DNA of 16,860 nt, from the NCBI GenBank assembly GCA_002083515.1, contig LWDN01000067.1, forward strand, positions 55,948 to 72,807, read 5' to 3'. A program made the position numbers and the translations under genes. The notes under the pieces are model-generated. The model ran no database searches, was not told where the DNA came from, and saw nothing but the letters and a program-made list of their open reading frames with translations. Shown here piece after piece: positions 1 through 7,509 of the stretch. Within the stretch, counting starts at the first letter, position 1. Each line of letters starts with the position of its first letter. The DNA comes from Proteobacteria bacterium HN_bin10. GTDB lineage: Bacteria; Pseudomonadota; Alphaproteobacteria; Caulobacterales; Aquidulcibacteraceae.

Positions 1-1
1 G

Positions 2-838
2 GCCCGCGCCATCCACGAGAATTCGCCCCGGCGCGAGGAAGCCTTCATCGAGGTCAATTGCGCCGCGATTCCCTCCGAACTGATCGAAAGCGAGCTGTTC
101 GGCCACATGAAGGGAAGCTTTACCGGAGCCTTTGCCGACCGGGCCGGCAAGTTCGAGCTGGCCGACCGGGGAACCCTGTTCCTCGACGAGATCGGCGACA
201 TGTCGCTCTCGGCCCAGGCCAAGGTGCTCCGGGTCCTCCAGGAAGGCATGGTCACCCGGATCGGCGCCGCCCGGTCGGTCGAGGTCGATGTGCGGGTTCT
301 GGCCGCTACCAACAAGCGGCTGGAGGAGGAAATAGCGGAAGGCCGGTTCCGCGAGGACCTGTTCCACCGGCTCAACGTGATCCCCATCGAGGTGCCCCCG
401 CTCCGCGACCGGGTCGAGGATATTCCCCTTCTGGTGGCGCACTTCCTCGACGTCCTGAGCCGGGAGGCCGGGGTGGCCGCGCGGAACTTCTCTCCCGAGG
501 CGATCGCCGCGCTCCAGCGCCGGACCTGGCCGGGCAACGTTCGTGAGCTCCGGAATGCGGTCGAACGGCTGCTGATCCTGGCCCCGGGCCGCGAGATCGG
601 CTCCGCCGACGTCGACCGGCTCCTGCCGGCCGAGCCGGAAACCGGAACCCCGGGCGAGGGGAGCCCGCGTCCGGCTACCTTCGAGAACTTCCGCCAGGAC
701 GCCGAGCGGGCCTTTCTTCTGGCCAAGCTGCGGGAGCACAACTGGAACATTGCGGAGACCGCCCGATCGATCGCGGTGCCCCGCTCCAATCTCTACAAGA
801 AGATGATGAAATACGGCCTCACCCGGGATTCCGCATGA
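2..838 (+). CDS. Sigma-54-dependent NtrC-type transcriptional activator, 5' truncated
   Basis: This is the C-terminal 278 residues of a bacterial enhancer-binding protein that uses ATP hydrolysis to open sigma-54 promoters. The window edge cuts off the N-terminal sensory/receiver domain and Walker A. Visible residues (numbered from the first complete codon) are the sigma-54-contact loop GSFTGA at 38-43 (a variant of GAFTGA), Walker B LFLDEIGD at 59-66, a sensor I stretch ATNKRLEE at 102-109, the arginine-finger region FREDLFHRLN at 116-125 and sensor II WPGNVRELRN at 176-185. A FIS-type helix-turn-helix closes the protein (about 235-272, ending in RSNLYKKMMKYGL). It overlaps the next ORF by ATGA. 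Of its 31 Arg codons I count 20 CGG and 8 CGC, unlike the genes after about 1.26 kb, so it may come from another genome. The family call is firm; the regulated genes and the cognate kinase cannot be told. Confidence 0.9.
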   Translation, partial: ARAIHENSPRREEAFIEVNCAAIPSELIESELFGHMKGSFTGAFADRAGKFELADRGTLFLDEIGDMSLSAQAKVLRVLQEGMVTRIGAARSVEVDVRVLAATNKRLEEEIAEGRFREDLFHRLNVIPIEVPPLRDRVEDIPLLVAHFLDVLSREAGVAARNFSPEAIAALQRRTWPGNVRELRNAVERLLILAPGREIGSADVDRLLPAEPETGTPGEGSPRPATFENFRQDAERAFLLAKLREHNWNIAETARSIAVPRSNLYKKMMKYGLTRDSA

Positions 839-2217
839 GCAATCCTCCTCCCCGCGACTGGGACAAGGAGCTGGCCGAGATCGACAAGCTTATCGCCCGG
901 CAACCGGCTCCCGCCCAGCCGCCCGCTCCTTCCCGCCCGGCCTCCGGAGCGGTTGCCGGGCCGGCTGCCCTTCCGGCTCCCCCGGTTCCCCGCCACCGGC
1001 TCGAGCTCACCGGCTGGCTCCGGGTGCTGCTGGGCCTGGTGCTGGGTGTGGCCATGACCCAGTGGCCCTATGCCCACGAGTGCGGGCTCAATCTGTACCT
1101 GTACCTCGGCGCTGCCGCGGCCGTCGTGATCGCCGGCATCTGGGGGGCGGTTGCCGCCTGGAAGCGGCAAATGGCCGTGGCCCACGTGCTGTCGCTCCTG
1201 ATAACGCTCTGGGGCGCCGTGCTGGCGGGCGCCGCGGCGATTTTCGCGTTCTTCTATTTCAGCAGCGCCATCGGCCGCGCCGGACCGAACCCGGATGCGC
1301 GCACGTTCGTGGTCGAGCGCGGCGCCTCCGGCGCCGAGATCGCCGCGGCGCTCGAAGCAGAAGGCCTGATCAGCGACGCGCTGCTCTTCCGCATCGCCAA
1401 TCGCTTGCGCGGGGGATCGTCGCTGCAAGCGGGCGAATATCTCATTCCTGCGCGCGCCTCGGTTGGCCAGATCGTCGAGCTGATGACCAGCGGCGAGGCG
1501 CTCCAGCACGCCATCACTTTTCCCGAAGGCATCACCATCGCCGCGGCGATGAAGATTCTCGAAGAGAGCGAGGTGCTGACCGGCGATTTACCGGCGACGC
1601 CGCCGGAAGGCTCGATCTTGCCAGACACTTATCACGTCCAGCGCGGCATGACGCGCGCGGCGCTATTGCAGCAAATGATGGAAGCCCATGACGCCGCGGT
1701 GGAGGAAATCTGGGCGCGGCGTCAACCCAATCTGCCTTTGCGCACGCCGGACGACCTAGTGAACCTGGCCTCGATCGTCGAACGCGAAACCGCAATCGCG
1801 GCCGAACGGCCGATGGTCGCCGCCGTCTTCATCAATCGTCTGCGCCGGCCGATGCGGTTGGAGACCGATCCGACCATCATCTACGGCGTCTGCCTGCGCC
1901 ATCCGGATCGCTGCCGCGATGGGCGCCTGGTCGACGCGCGCGGCAATCGCCGCACCATTCGCCAGAGCGAAATCGAGATGAACACCGGCTACAACACCTA
2001 TCGCATCGACGGATTGCCGCCGACGCCGATCGCCAATCCGGGCCGCGCGGCGCTCGAAGCCACGGCCAACCCGGCGCAATCGGATGCGATCTTCTTTGTC
2101 GCTGACGGAACGGGCGGCCATGTGTTTGCTTCTACTTTGGCTGAGCACAACGCCAACGTCGCCCGCTGGCGCCAGATTGAAGCACAGCGCTTGGCCGAAG
2201 AACGCGCCAACCGCTGA
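835..2217 (+). CDS. mltG: MltG endolytic murein transglycosylase with foreign-looking N-terminal extension
   Basis: MltG (YceG family) is an inner-membrane lytic transglycosylase that cuts nascent glycan strands. Residues from about 132 on fit the family: the end of a membrane helix (AAIFAFFYF), a LysM-like subdomain at about 155-220, and the catalytic domain with the motif ASIVERE. Glu316 there is the expected catalytic acid (E. coli E218), followed by the FINRLRRPMRLETDPT motif. Residues 1-130 are not MltG-like: DWDKELAEIDKLIARQ, a Pro/Ala-rich linker at 24-55, then helices at about 61-76, 88-108 and 116-142. The usual alphaproteobacterial protein has one N-terminal helix. The Arg codon bias switches near nt 1210-1260. 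The native mltG start is therefore probably missing and replaced, by assembly error or by real fusion. The listed start overlaps the preceding stop by 4 nt. The MltG call is secure; the integrity of the whole ORF is doubtful. Confidence 0.85.
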   Translation: MSNPPPRDWDKELAEIDKLIARQPAPAQPPAPSRPASGAVAGPAALPAPPVPRHRLELTGWLRVLLGLVLGVAMTQWPYAHECGLNLYLYLGAAAAVVIAGIWGAVAAWKRQMAVAHVLSLLITLWGAVLAGAAAIFAFFYFSSAIGRAGPNPDARTFVVERGASGAEIAAALEAEGLISDALLFRIANRLRGGSSLQAGEYLIPARASVGQIVELMTSGEALQHAITFPEGITIAAAMKILEESEVLTGDLPATPPEGSILPDTYHVQRGMTRAALLQQMMEAHDAAVEEIWARRQPNLPLRTPDDLVNLASIVERETAIAAERPMVAAVFINRLRRPMRLETDPTIIYGVCLRHPDRCRDGRLVDARGNRRTIRQSEIEMNTGYNTYRIDGLPPTPIANPGRAALEATANPAQSDAIFFVADGTGGHVFASTLAEHNANVARWRQIEAQRLAEERANR

Positions 2218-2270
2218 GTCAGCGCCTCGCGGGGCTGTCACGTGTGCGATTCCACGCTAATCAGCTTCCC

Positions 2271-3155
2271 ATGACCATTTCGGGAATGACCGGATTCGCG
2301 CGGGTCGAGGGCGAGCATGCCGGCCAGCGCTGGATCTGGGAGATCAAAAGCGTCAACGGCCGCGGGCTCGACCTGAAGCTGCGTACGCCGCCGGGATTCG
2401 ACGGCCTCGAACCGGCGGCGCGCGCGGCGGCGAACGCCAAATTCAAGCGCGGCTCGTTGCAGGCGTCGCTGAATGTCGCGCGCGACGCCGCGGCGGCGGC
2501 CTCCATCAAAGTCGATCTCGACCTGGCCGAGCGCCTAATCGCGGCGGGCGAGACGTTCGGCAAGCGTGTGGCCAAGCCGCGCTGGGACGGATTGCTGGCG
2601 GTGCGCGGCGTTGTGCAGAGCGAGGACGCAGCCCCGCAGAGTGAAGAGGAGCGCGCCGCGTTCGAGGCGGCGCTGCTGGCTGGTTTCAACGCCGCGCTGC
2701 AGACCTTAGCGCAGGCGCGGCAAGCCGAGGGCCGTACGCTCGCGGCCTTCTTCGCGGAGTCAGCCGATCGCATGGAGGCGTTGATCGCAGCCGCGCGCGC
2801 GTCGGCCGCCGCCGCGCCGGCCGCCGCGTTGGAGCGGATCAAGCAGCGGCTCGAAGGCCTGGCGCCGGAGCTGAAGCTCGATCCCCAACGCCTGGCGCAG
2901 GAGGCGGCTATCGCCGCCGCCCGCGCCGACGTGCAGGAAGAACTGGAGCGCTTGACCGCGCACACGACCGAACTCCGCAGCCTCATTATTAAGCCGGAGC
3001 CCGCGGGCCGCAGGCTCGACTTTCTCAGTCAGGAACTGACGCGCGAAGCCAACACCCTGTGTTCGAAGTCGAACGATCTCGAGCTCACGCGCATCGGCCT
3101 CGATCTCAAAACCGTGGTCGACCAGATCAAGGAGCAAGCCGCCAATGTTGAATGA
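2271..3155 (+). CDS. yicC: YicC/YloC family endoribonuclease
   Basis: This is a 294-residue YicC-family protein. Members are RNA-binding endoribonucleases; YicC in E. coli has been linked to turnover of the small RNA RyhB. I chose the ATG at 2271 because it gives the family N-terminus MTISGMTGFARVEG. An in-frame GTG at 2244 would add nine residues unlike the family. The N-terminal domain keeps WEIKSVNGRGLDLKLR near residues 24-39. The C-terminal DUF1732 part keeps EELERLTAHTTELRSLI, then GRRLDFLSQELTREANT and the SKSNDLELT motif. The middle third is Ala/Glu-rich and likely helical. It follows mltG after 53 nt and overlaps gmk by 11 nt. mltG-yicC-gmk is a common alphaproteobacterial order, which supports the identification. 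Confidence 0.92.
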   Translation: MTISGMTGFARVEGEHAGQRWIWEIKSVNGRGLDLKLRTPPGFDGLEPAARAAANAKFKRGSLQASLNVARDAAAAASIKVDLDLAERLIAAGETFGKRVAKPRWDGLLAVRGVVQSEDAAPQSEEERAAFEAALLAGFNAALQTLAQARQAEGRTLAAFFAESADRMEALIAAARASAAAAPAAALERIKQRLEGLAPELKLDPQRLAQEAAIAAARADVQEELERLTAHTTELRSLIIKPEPAGRRLDFLSQELTREANTLCSKSNDLELTRIGLDLKTVVDQIKEQAANVE

Positions 3156-3783
3156 GCATGTCGCGCGGCGCGGCCTGATGTTCGTGCTGTCGAGCCCCTC
3201 GGGCGCCGGCAAATCCACGCTCGCGCGCAAGCTGCTGGACGTCGACGAGAACATGTCGCTCTCGGTCTCGGCCACGACGCGGGCGCCGCGCCCCAGCGAA
3301 GTCGACGGGCGCGAATACAAGTTCCTGAGCAAGGAACAGTTCGAGGATATGGCCGATCGCAACGAGTTCCTCGAACACGCCATGGTGTTCGGCAATCATT
3401 ACGGCACGCCGCGCGCGCCGGTGGAGGCGATGCTGATCCAGGGCCGCGACGTGCTGTTCGACGTCGATTGGCAGGGCGCGCGGGCGTTGCACGCCGCCGC
3501 CGAGCAGGACGTGGTGCGGATTTTCATCCTGCCGCCGTCGATGGCCGAGTTGGAGCGGCGTTTGCGGGCGCGGGCGGAGGACAGCGAAGAGGTGATCGCC
3601 AAGCGCATGGCGCGCTCGCTCGACGAGATCAGCCACTGGGAAGAATACGATTACGTGTTGGTGAATACACTGCTTGAGCAGACCTTGGCGCAGATCAAAC
3701 AAATTCTCGCCGCAGAACGGCTGAAGCGTCACCGTCAGATGTGGCTGCAGCTGCACGTGGAGCGCTTGAAGCAGGGGATTTGA
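3145..3783 (+). CDS. gmk: Guanylate kinase
   Basis: Guanylate kinase phosphorylates GMP to GDP with ATP in cytosolic purine nucleotide metabolism. The 212-residue product has normal length. The P-loop SSPSGAGKST lies at residues 16-25. The GMP-binding region follows with SATTRAPRPSEVDGREY, then the lid-proximal FLEHAMVFGNHYGTPR and the conserved DVDWQGAR. The ATG at 3145 lies inside the end of yicC (11-nt overlap). It has AAGGAG about ten nt upstream, which argues for translation coupled to yicC. The next gene starts immediately after this stop codon. Nothing is missing from the active site as far as can be read. Confidence 0.96.
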   Translation: MLNEHVARRGLMFVLSSPSGAGKSTLARKLLDVDENMSLSVSATTRAPRPSEVDGREYKFLSKEQFEDMADRNEFLEHAMVFGNHYGTPRAPVEAMLIQGRDVLFDVDWQGARALHAAAEQDVVRIFILPPSMAELERRLRARAEDSEEVIAKRMARSLDEISHWEEYDYVLVNTLLEQTLAQIKQILAAERLKRHRQMWLQLHVERLKQGI

Positions 3784-4377
3784 TTGGGCTCTCGGCTTCT
3801 CATCGTGACGGCGCTTCTTCTGTTGACGTGCCCGTCGCAAGCCGAAACCGATGATGAGTTTCAGCGCTGGCTCGCCGCCGACGCGGCGCGCGCGCCTGCG
3901 TTCGCGCGCTTCGAAGCGCTGCTGGCGCGGGAAGGCGTGGCGGATGTGCTGCCGACAAAGGAATTGTGGCTCACCGACCGGATCGCGCCGGAATGTGTCG
4001 TCGAGCCCTTCACGATGCCGCCGGAAGCGCTATGGCCGAACGTCGTCCCGGCGTTGCGCTACATTCGCGATTATATCGAGCCGGCGATCGGCGAGGTAGA
4101 GGCGGCGTCGGCCTATCGCGATCCGGCGTTCAACGATTGTATTCAAGGCGCCGCGCGCAGCGCCCATCGCGGGTTTCATGCGCTCGATCTCACGCCGCGC
4201 GATCCGGCCGTGACGCGAGAACGGTTGATCGAACTCCTGTGCCCCATTCATGCGCGCGAGGGACCTCGCTTAGCGATCGGCATGGGTATCTATAGCGCCC
4301 GCCGCTTCCACATTGACGCCACCCGCTATCGCGGCTGGGGCGCGGATCACCGCAGCGCGACGTTTCCGTGCCCTTGA
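3784..4377 (+). CDS. Exported M15-like zinc peptidase, probable peptidoglycan DD-/LD-peptidase
   Basis: This 197-residue protein has a Sec signal peptide (hydrophobic core at 5-16, probable cleavage after SQA at 20). Its C-terminal half has the layout of M15 peptidases related to VanY/YcbK: SAYRD at 109-113, the zinc motif around SAHRGFHALD with His128 and Asp135, and a late FHID with His176 followed by RYRGWG. Those three residues are the expected zinc ligands. Position 131 is Phe where a Gly is common. By family it would cleave peptide stems of peptidoglycan in the periplasm; the exact bond is not readable. The start is TTG, the first codon after the gmk stop, with AGGGGA about six nt upstream, so it is probably co-transcribed with gmk. 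It is convergent with rsmA, with 38 nt between them and no clear terminator. Confidence 0.75.
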   Translation: MGSRLLIVTALLLLTCPSQAETDDEFQRWLAADAARAPAFARFEALLAREGVADVLPTKELWLTDRIAPECVVEPFTMPPEALWPNVVPALRYIRDYIEPAIGEVEAASAYRDPAFNDCIQGAARSAHRGFHALDLTPRDPAVTRERLIELLCPIHAREGPRLAIGMGIYSARRFHIDATRYRGWGADHRSATFPCP

Positions 4378-4415
4378 ATTCGTTCAAAACGCGCGAAGGC
4401 GTGTCCGTTGGCCGT

Positions 4416-5246
4416 TCAACTTTGCGCCCGCCATGCGTCGGCTAATCGCCGAAATCCAGCTTGATCGATCTCTTCGGCACGGGCGGTGGGTGCGATGCCG
4501 GCCTTGTCAAGCAGCTGCTCCGCCGCTGGCGTTAGCGTCTTCAGGGCGCTGCGCAGCATTTTGCGGCGCTGGCCGAAGGCGGCGGCGGTGACGCGTTCGA
4601 GCGCATCGAGGTGCGGGTAGGGCGAGGCTGTATCGGTGAGACGCACGATGGCCGACGCGATTTTCGGCGGCGGCGTGAACGCGCGCGCGGGCACGGTGAA
4701 CACCAGCCGCGCATCGCAGCGCGCTTGCGCCAGCACGGCGAGGCGCCCGTAGGCGCCGTCGCCGGGCTTGGCGACGATACGTTGCGCCACTTCTTTCTGG
4801 AACATGAGCGTCATGTCCCCGCGCCAGGGGCCGGCCTTCAACCATTTCACCAGCAACGGCGTGCCGACATTGTAGGGAAGGTTGGAGATTATTTGGACCG
4901 CCGGCGATCCTTGGAGCAACGCCTCCTCATCCGCCGCGAGCGCATCGCCATGCACGATGCGCAGGCGCCCGCCGCTCCAAGCCATCAAAGGTTCGAGCAG
5001 GGGCAGGAAGCGCTCGTCTTTCTCGATTGCCGTGACGTGCGCGCCGGCTTCGAGCAAAGCGCGCGTCAGGCCGCCGGGGCCCGGGCCGACCTCGATCACC
5101 GGTTTGCCGGCGATGTCGCCGGCCGCGCGCGCGATACGGCGGGTGATGTTGAGATCGAGCAGGAAGTGCTGGCCGAGACCCTTGTTCGCCCACAACCCAT
5201 GAGCCTCCAACTCGGCGCGCAAGGCTGGCAAATCGTCGGCGTTCAT
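4416..5246 (-). CDS. rsmA: 16S rRNA (adenine1518-N6/adenine1519-N6) dimethyltransferase RsmA
   Basis: RsmA (KsgA) dimethylates two adjacent adenines in the 3' terminal hairpin of 16S rRNA, a late step of 30S maturation, using S-adenosylmethionine. The 276-residue product has the N-terminal motif KGLGQHFLLD at 22-31, the SAM-binding motif VIEVGPGPGG at 50-59, the acidic ribose-binding region AIEKD at 73-77, and the catalytic motif IV SNLPYNV at 121-127. The C-terminal helical domain includes FGQRRKMLRSALK. The start ATG overlaps the pdxA stop by 4 nt. The pdxA-rsmA pairing, with surA and lptD upstream, is conserved in many Proteobacteria including E. coli. Confidence 0.96.
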   Translation of the reverse strand: MNADDLPALRAELEAHGLWANKGLGQHFLLDLNITRRIARAAGDIAGKPVIEVGPGPGGLTRALLEAGAHVTAIEKDERFLPLLEPLMAWSGGRLRIVHGDALAADEEALLQGSPAVQIISNLPYNVGTPLLVKWLKAGPWRGDMTLMFQKEVAQRIVAKPGDGAYGRLAVLAQARCDARLVFTVPARAFTPPPKIASAIVRLTDTASPYPHLDALERVTAAAFGQRRKMLRSALKTLTPAAEQLLDKAGIAPTARAEEIDQAGFRRLADAWRAQS

Positions 5247-6247
5247 GCTGACGCGCGCCGCGCCGCCATCTCCGCCGCAAGTGTCAGCGCGGCGCGGAAG
5301 CTGTCGGCGCGCGCGATGCCCCTGCCGGCGATGTCGAATCCCGTCCCGTGATCGGGCGAAGTGCGAACGATCGGCAGCCCCAGCGTGACGTTCACCGCGT
5401 CCCAGAAATGCAGCGTCTTGATCGGGATGAGGCCCTGGTCGTGGTAGAGCGCGATGACCGCGTCGTAGGTCGAGCGCGCGGCATCGTGAAACAGCGCATC
5501 GGCGGACAAAGCGTCTGCAACGGCCCAGCCTTCGCCACGGAGCTGCGCGGCTGCGGGATTGATGGTGTCGATCTCTTCGCGACCGATGTGGCCCGCTTCG
5601 CCGGCATGCGGGTTGAGCCCGCAGATCGCAATGCGCGGCGCGGCGATGCCGAAGTCGCGCTTGAGCGCTTCGCCGACCACACGCCCGACATGGACGATGC
5701 GTTCGCGCGTCAGCGCTTTCGGCACGTCTTTGAGCGGCGTGTGAATGGTGGCGAGCGCGACTTTGAGGCTTGGACCCGCCAGCATCATCACCGGCCCGCG
5801 CGCAAACGGCCAGGCATCGTCCTTTGTAAGGTGCGCGATGAATTCTGTGTGGCCGGGAAAGCCGAAGTCGGCGCTATGCAGCACCGCCTTCGCGATCGGC
5901 AGCGTCACCAAAGCGCTCGCCGCGCCGGAGCGCACTGCATCCACGCCGCGCTCGATCGCGGCGATGGTGGCGCTGGCGTTGACGGGATCGGGCTCGCCCG
6001 GCGTTTCCTCCATCGCCAGCGGCGCGTGCAGCACGTTGAGCGCATCGCCTTGCTTCAATTGTGCAATGTGCTCCGCGACGTTCAGCTGGGGCTTGGGCAA
6101 CCCTAAACGCGCGCAGGCGCGTTCGAAGGCGTCGGGATCGCCGACCAGGAAGAAATCCGGCGCGCCGCTCCGCTCGGCCCAGACGCGCGCCGCCAGTTCG
6201 AGGCCGATCCCGGCGGGATCGCCCATCGAAACGGCGAGCGGCTTCAT
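5243..6247 (-). CDS. pdxA: 4-hydroxythreonine-4-phosphate dehydrogenase PdxA
   Basis: PdxA oxidises 4-phosphooxy-L-threonine in the DXP-dependent route to pyridoxal phosphate. The 334-residue product shows the N-terminal MGDPAGIGLE motif, PGHTEF near residue 133, LNPHAGE at 211-217, YHDQGLIPIK at 266-275 and the SPDHGTGFDIAG stretch. His169, His214 and His267 line up with the divalent-metal ligands known for the E. coli enzyme (H166, H211, H266). The gene starts 4 nt after the surA stop and overlaps rsmA by 4 nt, so all three are read from one transcript. Size and motifs are ordinary. Confidence 0.96.
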   Translation of the reverse strand: MKPLAVSMGDPAGIGLELAARVWAERSGAPDFFLVGDPDAFERACARLGLPKPQLNVAEHIAQLKQGDALNVLHAPLAMEETPGEPDPVNASATIAAIERGVDAVRSGAASALVTLPIAKAVLHSADFGFPGHTEFIAHLTKDDAWPFARGPVMMLAGPSLKVALATIHTPLKDVPKALTRERIVHVGRVVGEALKRDFGIAAPRIAICGLNPHAGEAGHIGREEIDTINPAAAQLRGEGWAVADALSADALFHDAARSTYDAVIALYHDQGLIPIKTLHFWDAVNVTLGLPIVRTSPDHGTGFDIAGRGIARADSFRAALTLAAEMAARRASA

Positions 6248-6251
6248 CGCA

Positions 6252-7490
6252 TCACTGGCGCGTGATGATGGTGGCCTCGCGGCGGAGGTCGCGCAGATAG
6301 CGCTCGGCCAACATGGAGAGCTCCGCTTCGCGGAGACGGTCTTCGATTTGTTGCCGATCGGGAATGGCGCTGCCGCCGGCTTCGCGCGAGCAAAGCGCCA
6401 CGATGTTTGCCTGCTCGCCGTCGATGACGACCTCCGAGGCGGCGCCCACGCTCACACCCTGCAGGCGCGAGCGTATGGCGGGCGACAATTCAGCCTCGAC
6501 GGTTTGACCCAAGTCGATCACCGAGGCGCCTTGAATGCCGTTGGCGCCATCTTCGAATTGCGCACAACCCTCAGCGCGGCGGCGCAAGCGTTCCAGCGCA
6601 CTCGACCGCGCCGCCGGGGCAACGATCTGGCGCAGCGATACAACCGTGGCGGCGCCGTCCGGGATGCCGGCGCGCCGGTTGCGCATAGCCAGCAGATAGA
6701 CGCCGGTGCTGGTGCGAATGGGAAGCGAGACCTGGCCCGGCTGCAGGCGTTCGGCGACCGGGCGGAGCTCGGGGGCAAGTTCTGTTGCGCTGATCCAGCC
6801 CAAATCGCCGCCGGTTGCGGCGGAGGGAGACTGCGAAAACTGTCTCGCCACCGCCGGGAACGGGATTTGACGCTGCTGCATTTGTTCCAGCAGCCGCATC
6901 GCCCCCTGTTCCATCTCGGCGGCTTCCTGCGGTGTCGAGGCCGGCAAGAAAATCTCGGACATTTCGTACTGAGGTTGCCGGGCGCTCGCGGCGATGCGCT
7001 CCTGGGTTTCGGTGACATCGGCTTCGGAGATACGCACGCGATTGCCATACATGCCGGAAATCAGGCGTTGCCAAGCGATCTCGGCCTCGATCTGACTGCG
7101 TAGGGTGCCAACCGAGATGCCGCTGCGCGCGAGATCCGCCACCATTTGTTCAAGAGAGCGATCCGCGCGCGAAGCCATATCGGCCATGCGGCGATCAATC
7201 TGGTCGCCAGTGACATTGATTTCGAACTTGGCCGCCTCTTGGATCTGAAGGCGTTCATCGACAAGATCGCGCAAAGCTTGCGCGCGGGCGCGCTGCTGCA
7301 ATTCCTCAGTCGGCTGAAGGTTCGCGAACATCAACAACATCATCGCCCGCTGCCGGACGTCGAAGGTCGAGATCACCCGGTCGTTGACGATGGCGGCCAC
7401 GCCTTCGGCATTCTGCGCCGACACTGGCGCAGCGAAGCCCAGCGTAGTCACAGCCAAGGCCGCGACGGCCGATGCGAACTTCAAATTCAT
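6252..7490 (-). CDS. surA: SurA-like periplasmic chaperone / peptidyl-prolyl isomerase
   Basis: This is a 412-residue periplasmic chaperone of the SurA type, which escorts unfolded outer-membrane beta-barrels to the Bam complex. The signal peptide has a hydrophobic core at 8-20 and probable cleavage after VSA at residue 25. A SurA N-terminal domain follows (about 28-150; IVNDRVISTFDVRQR, then ALRDLVDERLQIQEA). A single parvulin domain lies at about 174-272, with YEMSEIFLP, GGDLGWIS and the GVYLLAMRNRR end. E. coli SurA has two parvulin domains; one is usual in alphaproteobacteria as I recall. The C-terminal helices end with EAELSMLAERYLRDLRREA. It sits directly downstream of lptD, a known SurA-dependent client, with 19 nt between them. 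Confidence 0.9.
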   Translation of the reverse strand: MNLKFASAVAALAVTTLGFAAPVSAQNAEGVAAIVNDRVISTFDVRQRAMMLLMFANLQPTEELQQRARAQALRDLVDERLQIQEAAKFEINVTGDQIDRRMADMASRADRSLEQMVADLARSGISVGTLRSQIEAEIAWQRLISGMYGNRVRISEADVTETQERIAASARQPQYEMSEIFLPASTPQEAAEMEQGAMRLLEQMQQRQIPFPAVARQFSQSPSAATGGDLGWISATELAPELRPVAERLQPGQVSLPIRTSTGVYLLAMRNRRAGIPDGAATVVSLRQIVAPAARSSALERLRRRAEGCAQFEDGANGIQGASVIDLGQTVEAELSPAIRSRLQGVSVGAASEVVIDGEQANIVALCSREAGGSAIPDRQQIEDRLREAELSMLAERYLRDLRREATIITRQ

Positions 7491-7509
7491 AGTCAGTCTA
7501 TGCTCCGCC

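Noticed and set aside
4378..4415. A terminator between the convergent M15-like gene and rsmA
   Set aside because: Only a weak ACGC/GCGT pairing without a T-run is present in the 38-nt gap.
5745..7103. A 452-codon open frame on the plus strand opposite surA and pdxA
   Set aside because: It is antisense to two well-recognised genes, has no recognisable domain, and long shadow frames are expected at this GC content.
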